Source: DATNBT01 sp964579765 (lineage in GTDB: Bacteria > Acidobacteriota > Vicinamibacteria > Vicinamibacterales > CAVVIG01). From it: a stretch of DNA of 9,966 bases. Position 1 is the first letter of the stretch. Each line of letters begins with the position of its first letter. The notes beneath the pieces were generated by a model, which had not been told where the DNA came from, did not search any database, and saw nothing but the letters and a program-made list of their open reading frames with translations. The stretch is from positions 1 to 9,966 of the forward strand of contig CAZOIK010000213.1 of the NCBI GenBank assembly GCA_964579765.1, in the 5' to 3' direction. This document shows positions 1 to 5,489 of the stretch, in pieces. Made by a program: the position numbers and the translations under genes.

Positions 1-91
1 CGAGGTCGATTTCGTCGTGCGCGCGGTCACCGTCGCGCCGCTGCTCGCCGACCGCGTCCACCGCGCGGGGGCCGATCGCCGCGTGCTCTGA
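1..91 (+). CDS. 3' end of an unidentified gene (5' part outside the window)
   Basis: Only the last 29 codons are present, read from base 2 and ending in TGA at 89-91. All but about two of these codons end in G or C, as in the confident genes here, so the fragment is very probably coding. The visible residues end in ADRRVL and contain a hydrophobic stretch (FVVRAVTVAPLLA). No family motif can be recognised from so short a piece, and I assign no function. It lies on the same strand as the small ORF and the histidine kinase that follow and could be co-transcribed with them. Confidence 0.55.
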   Translation, partial: EVDFVVRAVTVAPLLADRVHRAGADRRVL

Positions 92-120
92 GCGCCCTTC
101 GCGCGGTGCAGGCGACAGAG

Positions 121-276
121 ATGCTGCTCGACACGCGCGCAGAGCACTTCACGCGACACCATGACGCAGCGGCGGCCGCGCGCATCGCGGCCGTGTTGCA
201 GCGCAATCGCGAACGCGCGACGTCGCTGCGCGACATCATGGGCGATCAGCGGACGCTGACGACGACCGAATCGTGA
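121..276 (+). CDS. Possible small hypothetical protein (51 aa)
   Basis: A short frame runs from ATG 121 to TGA 274-276; a GTG at 106 would add five residues. About 84% of its third codon positions are G or C, which fits coding DNA in this genome. The predicted peptide is hydrophilic and mostly helical in appearance: an Ala-rich segment (DAAAAARIAAVLQ), then a charged stretch (RNRERATSLRDIM) and a Thr-rich end. No signal peptide, membrane segment or known motif is visible. The frame is also open back to base 1, past the stop of the preceding gene in another frame, so it could be the displaced 3' end of that gene after a frameshift. No clear ribosome binding site was found. Confidence 0.35.
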   Translation: MLLDTRAEHFTRHHDAAAAARIAAVLQRNRERATSLRDIMGDQRTLTTTES

Positions 277-331
277 GCGTGATCGCGCGAGTACGGGAAC
301 TTCCGCATGGAAATCGGATGCTGGCCGTGAG

Positions 332-1159
332 ATGGTGATGGTCCATCGAAGCATCATCATGCGCAAGCCATCAGGCGAACGAACGCGTGCGACATCTGCG
401 CGCGCCGGCGTCCATCCTCCGTCCACCGAACTGCGGCGCACGCTCGCGGAAACGCAGCAGCAGCTCGCGCGCGCGGAATCGGCGACGCGGCTCGTAGACG
501 AGTTCCTCGCGACGCTCGCCCACGAACTGCGGCAGCCGCTGGCCGCGGCGCTCGCCGCGATCGAGATTCAGAAGCACAGCCCGCAACGCGATCGCCAGGA
601 GCGCGCGCGCCAGGTCATCGAGCAGCAGGTCCGTTACATCGCGCGGCTCGTGGGCGATCTGTCGGAGGTGTCGAGGATCTCGCGCGGCACGATCGAGCTC
701 CGCCGCGAGCGCATCGACATTCGCGCCGTCGTCCGCGAGGCGGTGCTGATGACCGAGTCGCTCTTCGAGCGCCGGCGCCACCAGGTCGTGTGCGCGCTCG
801 GACGCGATCCGGCCTGGGTGTACGGCGACGCCGTCCGGCTGAAGCAGGTCTTCTCGAATCTGCTGAAGAACGCCGCGACGTACACCGCGCCAGGCGGACG
901 CATCGGCGTCACGATCGACGACGACGGGACGCACGTGCGCCTGCGGTTCCGCGACAACGGCGCCGGCATCGCCGCCGACGCGCTGCAGCGCATCTTCGAG
1001 ATCTTTCAGCGCGCGTCCGCCAGGCCCGACGGCCAGAGCTCCGGCATCGGGCTCGCCGTCGTCCGCCGGCTGGTCGAACTGCACGGCGGCACCGTGTCCG
1101 CGGCGAGCGACGGGCTCGGCCGCGGCAGCGAGTTCACCGTCCTCCTGCCACGCGCCTGA
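332..1159 (+). CDS. Soluble sensor histidine kinase (HisKA + HATPase_c)
   Basis: A two-component histidine kinase of 275 aa, which would autophosphorylate on histidine and pass phosphate to a response regulator. Residues 32-58 look like a coiled-coil linker. The HisKA H-box is DEFLATLAHELRQPL with the phospho-acceptor at H64. The HATPase_c domain follows, with N-box QVFSNLLKNA (about 172-181), G1 box DNGAGI (208-213) and G2 box GIGLAVV (238-244), and it ends in a typical SEFTVLLP strand. There is no membrane segment, PAS, GAF or receiver domain, so it should be cytosolic and depend on another protein for its input. No response regulator is visible nearby. The start is uncertain: ATG at 332, 338 and 359 are in frame, none has a good ribosome binding site, and the first 30 codons have lower GC3. 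The kinase assignment is secure; the signal is unknown. Confidence 0.9.
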   Translation: MVMVHRSIIMRKPSGERTRATSARAGVHPPSTELRRTLAETQQQLARAESATRLVDEFLATLAHELRQPLAAALAAIEIQKHSPQRDRQERARQVIEQQVRYIARLVGDLSEVSRISRGTIELRRERIDIRAVVREAVLMTESLFERRRHQVVCALGRDPAWVYGDAVRLKQVFSNLLKNAATYTAPGGRIGVTIDDDGTHVRLRFRDNGAGIAADALQRIFEIFQRASARPDGQSSGIGLAVVRRLVELHGGTVSAASDGLGRGSEFTVLLPRA

Positions 1160-1188
1160 GCGCCGTGACCTGCACGTCCTGTGGCAGG
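1144..1188. repeat. 8-bp inverted repeat at the 3' end of the kinase gene
   Basis: CCTGCCAC at 1144-1151 is matched by its exact complement GTGGCAGG at 1181-1188, 29 nt apart, spanning the stop codon of the histidine kinase. It could form a long-loop hairpin at the end of that transcript. No T-run follows and the loop is long, so a terminator role is weakly supported. It may be chance in GC-rich DNA. Confidence 0.2.
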
Positions 1189-1270
1189 CTTCGTCGTCCA
1201 TCGGCAGCACGGCGCCGCCGCCTGGACGGGGCCTCGCGCGTTCCTCACTTCGCGTGACTCCACGCTGCGC

Positions 1271-1276
1271 TACACT
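1271..1276 (+). promoter_or_regulatory. Candidate -10 box for a leaderless transcript
   Basis: TACACT at 1271-1276 matches the bacterial -10 consensus TATAAT at four of six positions. It ends six bases before the ATG at 1283, so the expected transcription start falls on or next to the A of that ATG. There is no Shine-Dalgarno sequence upstream of the ATG, which fits leaderless initiation. A -35 candidate (TTCGCG, 1249-1254, spacing 16) is poor. The call rests on position and similarity only. Confidence 0.4.
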
Positions 1277-1282
1277 GACCGC

Positions 1283-1726
1283 ATGCGCGGTCTTCGCGTG
1301 CTGGCCGGCGTCCTGGTCGCCGCGGGCGTCGCGATGGCGCTGCCTGCGATCGCGCAGCAGCCGGAGAACGCTCCCTCGCCGGCGCCGCTGCCTCCGAATG
1401 CAGAGCAGATCAGGCGCATGGTCGAAACCGTCAAGAAGGGACGCACGCTCCCGATCGTGCCGGCTGACGGCATGGAAGACACGGAAGGCGAGACGGTCCT
1501 CCGCGTCGATAACCCGTCGCCGTTCCCGATGACGGTGTTCCTGCTCGGGCCGACCGTGCAGAGCATGAACGTCGGCGCCGAGCAGATGCAGACGCTCACG
1601 CTCGAGCCCGGCGCGTACGAGATTGCGGTCACGGTCAACGGCCGCGATCTGCCGCCGTTCTACGGCAAGCAGACCATCGTCGCGAACATGCGCTACATCC
1701 ACAAGTTCATCGTCCCGGCGTACTGA
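1283..1726 (+). CDS. Small secreted protein of unknown function (147 aa)
   Basis: I do not recognise a family. The ATG at 1283 is chosen because it begins a clear Sec signal peptide: MRGLR, a hydrophobic core (VLAGVLVAAGVAMALPA), then the AIA-QQ cleavage site near residue 24. An in-frame GTG at 1181 would put 34 extra residues in front of the signal and is unlikely. The mature part starts with a Pro-rich linker (PENAPSPAPLPP), then a helix-like EQIRRMVETVKKG. The rest alternates in the manner of a small beta-sandwich (ETVLRVDNPSPFPMTVFLLG, then LEPGAYEIAVTVNG). It has no cysteine, lipobox or C-terminal anchor, so it is probably periplasmic or exported. It is followed by two hairpins and then by the polymerase gene. 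A carbohydrate- or envelope-binding role is possible but only a guess from the fold-like pattern. Confidence 0.75.
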   Translation: MRGLRVLAGVLVAAGVAMALPAIAQQPENAPSPAPLPPNAEQIRRMVETVKKGRTLPIVPADGMEDTEGETVLRVDNPSPFPMTVFLLGPTVQSMNVGAEQMQTLTLEPGAYEIAVTVNGRDLPPFYGKQTIVANMRYIHKFIVPAY

Positions 1727-1729
1727 CCA

Positions 1730-1778
1730 TGCCGGCTGACGCCGGCACCCGCGTCATGTCGGGGCCGCCTTCAGGCGG
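1730..1778. repeat. Two tandem hairpins between the secreted protein and the polymerase gene
   Basis: Four bases after the stop codon lies TGCCGGC-TGAC-GCCGGCA (1730-1747), a perfect 7-bp stem with a 4-nt loop. It is followed by CCGCC-TTCA-GGCGG (1765-1778), a 5-bp stem with a 4-nt loop. Neither has a T-run, so this is not a classical intrinsic terminator. It could slow or end transcription, protect the 3' end of the mRNA, or be a dispersed extragenic palindrome. Confidence 0.4.
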
Positions 1779-1806
1779 ACGGTACTGAGCTTGCTCTGCA
1801 CGAGCC

Positions 1807-2871
1807 GTGGCCAAAGAGCCGCCCGTCATCATCGCCGCCGCCGGACGCGAGGTCGCGATCACCAGTCCGTCGAAGGTGCTCTTTCCGCGTGCGGGCTACG
1901 GCAAGCTCGACGTCGCGCGCTATTTCCTCGCCGTCGCGGACGGCGCGCTGCGCGGCGCAGGCGGGCGGCCGAACATGCTGAAGCGCTATCCGGACGGCAT
2001 CGACGGCGAGTTCTTCTACCAGAAGCGCGCGCCCGAGTCGCGTCCGCCGTGGATCGAAGTCGTGACCATCCGGTTCCCCTCCGGCCGCAGCGCCGACGAG
2101 ATCGTCCCGCGCGACGCGGCCTCGCTGCTGTGGATGGCGAACCTCGGCTGCCTCGAGCTTCACCCGCATCCGGTGCGCGCGGAGGACCTCGATCATCCAG
2201 ACGAACTGCGCGTCGATCTGGATCCGGTGCCCGGCGTCGCCTGGCCGCAGGTGCGCGACGTCGCTCGTCTGGTGCGCGACACGCTGTCGGAGATCGGGCT
2301 CGTCGGCTGGCCGAAGACGTCGGGCTCGCGCGGCGTGCACGTCGCCGTCCGCGTCCATCCGCGCTGGACGTTCGACGAGGTGAGGCGCGCGGCGCTCGCG
2401 CTCGCGCGCGAGGTGGAACGGCGCGCGCCCGCAATCGCGACGAGCAAATGGTGGAAGGAAGAACGGCGGGGCGTCTTCATCGACTACAACCAGAACGCGA
2501 AAGACCGCACCGTCGCGAGCGCGTACTCGGTGCGGCCCACGCCCGATGCCCGGGTATCGGCGCCGGTCACCTGGGACGAGCTCGAGGTCTGCGATCCGGC
2601 CGACTTCACGCTGCGGACGATGCCCGCGCGGTTTGCGGAGATCGGCGATCGCCATCGCGGCATCGATCGCTCGGCCGGTTCGATCGAGCGTCTGTTGGAG
2701 CTGGCGGATCGGCAGGAACGGGCGGGCGCCGGCGAGGCGCCGTGGCCGCCGCATTACAGGAAGCAGGCCGGCGAGCCGCCGCGCGTGCAGCCGTCGCGCC
2801 GCAGGCCGAAGGCTCCGCGCGTCAGCGCCGCGCCGCCTCGAACACCTCGTCGAGGGCGAAAGGGGTCGTGA
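1807..2871 (+). CDS. Stand-alone LigD-type polymerase/primase (NHEJ polymerase domain)
   Basis: An archaeo-eukaryotic-primase-like polymerase equivalent to the Pol domain of LigD. The family adds NTPs or dNTPs at DNA ends and fills gaps during Ku-dependent end joining. Landmarks: SPSKVLFP (20-27), LKRYPDG (58-64), FYQKRAP (70-76), LRVDLDP (134-140) with the metal-binding pair D137/D139, SGSRGVHV (172-179) with H178, and FIDYNQN (224-230) with D226 as the third carboxylate. RTVASAYSVRP and APVTWDELE complete the family signature. It ends in a Pro/Arg/Lys-rich tail (about 320-354) that may bind DNA. No ligase or phosphoesterase domain is fused, at 354 aa. The start is GTG (MAKEPP) with no obvious Shine-Dalgarno sequence. 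The last 50 bp overlap the convergent ligase gene. The gene symbol is left blank because ligD usually means the fused protein. Confidence 0.92.
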   Translation: MAKEPPVIIAAAGREVAITSPSKVLFPRAGYGKLDVARYFLAVADGALRGAGGRPNMLKRYPDGIDGEFFYQKRAPESRPPWIEVVTIRFPSGRSADEIVPRDAASLLWMANLGCLELHPHPVRAEDLDHPDELRVDLDPVPGVAWPQVRDVARLVRDTLSEIGLVGWPKTSGSRGVHVAVRVHPRWTFDEVRRAALALAREVERRAPAIATSKWWKEERRGVFIDYNQNAKDRTVASAYSVRPTPDARVSAPVTWDELEVCDPADFTLRTMPARFAEIGDRHRGIDRSAGSIERLLELADRQERAGAGEAPWPPHYRKQAGEPPRVQPSRRRPKAPRVSAAPPRTPRRGRKGS

Positions 2872-3907
2872 CCTCGAGCTGATCGTACCGGCAGTCGTCG
2901 GGCCGCTTGTCGGGCCGCCACCGCACGAACTGCGTGGCGTGCCTGAAGCGATCCCCCTGCAGGTGATCGTATTTCACCTCGCAGACGCGCTCGATGCGCA
3001 GCGGTTCCCACGACAGGTCCTTGCCGGCGCTCCAGCGGCTGTGTGCGCCCGGCATCCGCACGTCGCCCTCCTCGACGCCCGCCCACTCGCGCCATGGATG
3101 GTGCTCGAGCGCGTTCTTGCGCAGCGGCGCGAGCAGCGTCACCAGATCGCGCCGCATCTGCATCGTGAACGCCGACGTGACGCCGACGTGGTGCAGACGT
3201 CCGCTGTCGTCGAACAGGCCGAGCAGCAGCGAGCCGACGGCGTCGCGCCCGCTCTTGTGCCAGCGGAATCCGCCGACGACGCAATCGGCGGTGCGGACGT
3301 GTTTGATCTTGAACATCACGCGCTTGCCCGGCGTGTAGGCGAGATCCGGCAGCTTGGCCACGACGCCGTCGAGTCCCGCGCCCTCGAAACGCGCCAGCCA
3401 CTCGACCGCACGATCCCGATCGCGCGTCATCGCCGTGACGCGGATGGGACGGGGCGTTTTCGCGAGCAGTTGCTCGAGCCGGGCGCGACGCTGTTCCTGC
3501 GGCTCCGTCCGGAGGTCGCGGCCGCCGGCCGCCAGCAGAGCGAACGCGACGAACATCGACGGCGTCGCCTTCGCGAGCGTCGCGACGCGGGACGCGGCCG
3601 GGTGCAGCCGAAGCTGCAGCGCGTCGAAGTCGAGGCCGTGCGGCGTCGCGATGACGATCTCGCCGTCCACGACGCACTCCGGCGGAAGGAGCCGCGCGCA
3701 GGCGTCGTGCAACTCGGGGAAGTACCGGTCGAGCGGGCGCAGATCGCGGCTCTGGATGAACACGCCCTTCGCGCCGCGGAAGACGATCGCGCGGAAGCCG
3801 TCCCATTTCGGTTCGTAAAGAAAATCGCCGCTCGGGATGGCGTCCACGGCCTTCGCGAGCATGGGCGCGATCGGAGGCGGGATCGGGAAGCGCTCCTGAT
3901 GAGGCAC
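2822..3907 (-). CDS. ATP-dependent DNA ligase (LigC/LigD ligase-domain type)
   Basis: Seals DNA nicks through an enzyme-AMP intermediate; this subfamily acts mainly in end joining and repair. Numbering here starts at GTG 3907 (361 aa). Motif I is YEPKWDGFRA, with nucleophilic lysine K34. Motif III is VVDGEIV (about 80-86), motif IIIa is FVAFALL (about 119-125), motif IV is LDGVVAK (about 179-185), and motif V is MFKIKHVRTADCVVGGF. The OB-fold domain follows (LRIERVCEVKYDH, then HATQFVRWRPDK). GTG 3907 is preferred because it gives MPHQERFPIPPPIAPMLAK, a normal N-terminus for the family, and a length close to LigC-type ligases. An in-frame GTG at 4006 would add 33 residues without family features. 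Neither start has a clear ribosome binding site. Motif IIIa usually reads FDLL, and here the Asp is Ala. The gene is convergent with the polymerase gene, overlapping it by 50 bp. Confidence 0.9.
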   Translation of the reverse strand: MPHQERFPIPPPIAPMLAKAVDAIPSGDFLYEPKWDGFRAIVFRGAKGVFIQSRDLRPLDRYFPELHDACARLLPPECVVDGEIVIATPHGLDFDALQLRLHPAASRVATLAKATPSMFVAFALLAAGGRDLRTEPQEQRRARLEQLLAKTPRPIRVTAMTRDRDRAVEWLARFEGAGLDGVVAKLPDLAYTPGKRVMFKIKHVRTADCVVGGFRWHKSGRDAVGSLLLGLFDDSGRLHHVGVTSAFTMQMRRDLVTLLAPLRKNALEHHPWREWAGVEEGDVRMPGAHSRWSAGKDLSWEPLRIERVCEVKYDHLQGDRFRHATQFVRWRPDKRPDDCRYDQLEVTTPFALDEVFEAARR

Positions 3908-4162
3908 GCGCGTCGGCGCTGCATACGGCGATCCAGCATGGGCAGGCGTGCGCCGCTGAACGCAGCCGCCCGGCCCGCCGACGGCGGACTCGACTATCGC
4001 CGCCACGTCTCAATAACAGGCGACTCGCCGTGTCCGCCGTCGGCCTCCGCGTGAGCGATTCGACGTCGCTGTTCCGCTGGCCGGGCTCGCCGCGTCGTGG
4101 AGGTGCCAGATGGCGAGGTCACCGAGCCGACGGGCGGAACAGTCGTCGCGCCGGGCGGGCAA

Positions 4163-4183
4163 GGCACCTGCACACGAGGTGCC
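4163..4183. repeat. 7-bp inverted repeat
   Basis: GGCACCT (4163-4169) and AGGTGCC (4177-4183) are perfect complements with a 7-nt spacer. It could be a dyad operator site or an RNA hairpin in the leader of the ligase transcript. No T-run follows on either strand, so a terminator is unlikely. Confidence 0.35.
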
Positions 4184-4247
4184 GTGCCGAGCGCCGTGGA
4201 CATCGTAGCCATGTGTTGTTCACTGCCTTCTCCCCTGGTTGATGACG

Positions 4248-4261
4248 TGATGCCGGCATCA
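4248..4261. promoter_or_regulatory. Perfect 14-bp palindrome, candidate operator
   Basis: TGATGCCGGCATCA is its own reverse complement with no spacer. It sits in non-coding DNA upstream of the ligase gene and just past the glf terminator, where an operator for a dimeric regulator would be expected. No regulator gene is visible in the window, so the binding protein is unknown. Confidence 0.35.
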
Positions 4262-4294
4262 AATGCACGCCGGGTGCCGCGCAGTACGGATCAG

Positions 4295-4332
4295 ACAACG
4301 AAGAGAAGGGCTCCGCGTGAACCGCGGAGCCC
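4295..4332 (-). terminator. Intrinsic terminator of the GH2-galT-galK-GT-glf operon
   Basis: On the minus strand GGGCTCCGCG, a 5-nt loop, then CGCGGAGCCC (4332 to 4308) form a perfect 10-bp GC-rich stem. It is followed at once by TTCTCTTCGTTGT. The stem begins about 36 nt after the glf stop codon. Position, stem strength and the T-rich tail together make this a good rho-independent terminator, separating the operon from the ligase gene downstream. Confidence 0.8.
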
Positions 4333-4367
4333 GGCGTGGTCGAGATCGTAGGATGACGTGGGGCGCG

Positions 4368-5489
4368 TCAGGCGCCGCTGGCGAGCGAGCTGACGGTGTG
4401 CTGCTGCGTGATCTTCGCGTAGAGCGCGAGCGACTGCGCGACGACCTGGTCCATGTTGTAGTACTTGTACGTCGCCAGCCTGCCCGTGAAGTGCACGCCG
4501 CGCGTCGCCTGCGCGAGCATCTGATACTTGCGGTACAGCTCGTTGTTCTCCGCACGGGGAATCGGATAGTACGGGTCGCCGGACGCCCGCGGATACTCGT
4601 ACACCAGCGTCGTCTTGTGATGTTCCTGGCCCGTCAGGTGCTTGAACTCGGTGACGCGCGTGTACAGGTTCTCGTTCGGGTAGTTGATGACGGCGACCGG
4701 CTGGTGCTGCTCCTCGTTGAGCGTCTCGAACTGGAATTCGAGCGAGCGATAGGGGAGCCGTCCGTAGCGATAGTCGAAGTACTCGTCCACCGGCCCCGTG
4801 TAGATCACCTCGCCGTGCGGGATGGCCTTCGCGACTTCGCGGTAGTCGGCGTTGAGCAGCACCTTGACGTTCGGATGGTGCAGCATCTTCTCGAAGAGCC
4901 GCGTCAGGCCGTGCTTCGGCATCGCCTGATAGGTGTCCGTGAAGTACCGGTCGTCGCGGTTGGTCCGCACGGGGACGCGCGCCGTCACCTGCGCGTCGAG
5001 CTCGGACGGGTCGAGGTCCCACTGCTTCCGCGTGTAGTTGCGGAAGAATTTCTCGTACAGCTCGCGGCCCACCTTCGAGACGATGACGTCTTCGGAGGTC
5101 TTGATCGACGGACGCTTTTCGGCCACCGACTCGAAGAACTTGTCGAGCTCGAACGACGTGAGCGTCAGGCCGTACAGCCGGTTCACCGTTTCGAGGTTGA
5201 TCGGGATCGGCACGAGCTGGCCGTCCACCCACGCCTGCACGCGGTGCTGGTAGGGCCGCCACTCGGTGAACCGCGACAGATACTCGAAGACCGGCTTCGA
5301 GTTCGTGTGGAAGATGTGCGGTCCGTATTTGTGGACCAGGATGCCGGCGTCGTCGTGATGGTCGTACGCGTTGCCGCCGATATGCGGACGCTTGTCGATC
5401 ACGAGCACCTTCTTGCCCGCGTCCTCGGCGAGGCGCTCGGCCATCACGCTGCCGGCGAAGCCGGCGCCGACGATGAGGTAGTCAAACAT
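4368..5489 (-). CDS. glf: UDP-galactopyranose mutase
   Basis: A flavoenzyme that interconverts UDP-galactopyranose and UDP-galactofuranose, supplying Galf for cell-surface glycans; it works in the cytosol with reduced FAD. The 373-aa length is normal. The protein opens with MFDYLIVGAGFAGSVMAERL, a Rossmann FAD-binding GxGxxG at residues 8-13, followed by VLVIDKRPHIGGNAYD. The family signatures YGPHIFHT, RNYTRKQWDLDP, RVPVRTNRDDRYF and LYTRVTEFKHLTGQ are all present; the last two carry the conserved substrate-phosphate arginines. The C-terminus has VHFTGRLATYKYYNMDQVVA, which closes the FAD site. The start at 5489 is fixed by MFDYLIVGAG; the frame is open further upstream but that is shadow. 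The ATG overlaps the stop of the glycosyltransferase gene by 8 nt (ATGTTTGA), implying translational coupling. It is the last gene of the operon. Confidence 0.97.
   Translation of the reverse strand: MFDYLIVGAGFAGSVMAERLAEDAGKKVLVIDKRPHIGGNAYDHHDDAGILVHKYGPHIFHTNSKPVFEYLSRFTEWRPYQHRVQAWVDGQLVPIPINLETVNRLYGLTLTSFELDKFFESVAEKRPSIKTSEDVIVSKVGRELYEKFFRNYTRKQWDLDPSELDAQVTARVPVRTNRDDRYFTDTYQAMPKHGLTRLFEKMLHHPNVKVLLNADYREVAKAIPHGEVIYTGPVDEYFDYRYGRLPYRSLEFQFETLNEEQHQPVAVINYPNENLYTRVTEFKHLTGQEHHKTTLVYEYPRASGDPYYPIPRAENNELYRKYQMLAQATRGVHFTGRLATYKYYNMDQVVAQSLALYAKITQQHTVSSLASGA

Larger units (their letters stand above)
3908..4367. other. 460-bp region without a convincing gene
   Basis: This stretch lies between the ligase start and the glf stop. 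It should contain the ligase promoter (minus strand), but I find no convincing -35/-10 pair. It holds a 7-bp inverted repeat (4163-4183), a perfect 14-bp palindrome (4248-4261) and the glf terminator (4295-4332). A 72-codon minus-strand frame (3994-4212) is open, but its GC3 is about 71%, clearly below the real genes, and its product is low in recognisable features. An AGGGGAG-like sequence on the minus strand (about 4223-4229) precedes GTG and ATG codons of short frames only. Confidence 0.5.

Noticed and set aside
371..1702. Long open frame on the minus strand (443 codons) opposite the kinase and the secreted protein
   Set aside because: The product is Arg/Ala/Asp-rich with no motif, and it lies antisense to a confident kinase and a signal-peptide protein. 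This is typical GC-rich shadow.
1771..2754. Minus-strand open frame opposite the polymerase gene
   Set aside because: The polymerase frame has all its catalytic motifs; the opposite frame has none.
2546..4054. Plus-strand open frame of about 500 codons across the polymerase end and the ligase
   Set aside because: It crosses two confident genes in other frames, is dominated by Arg/Ala, and has no domain.
3994..4212. 72-codon minus-strand frame just upstream of the ligase
   Set aside because: GC3 is about 71% against 85% or more in real genes, the product is low-complexity Pro/Thr/Arg, and the AGGGGAG-like site is too far from its ATG. It cannot be fully excluded.
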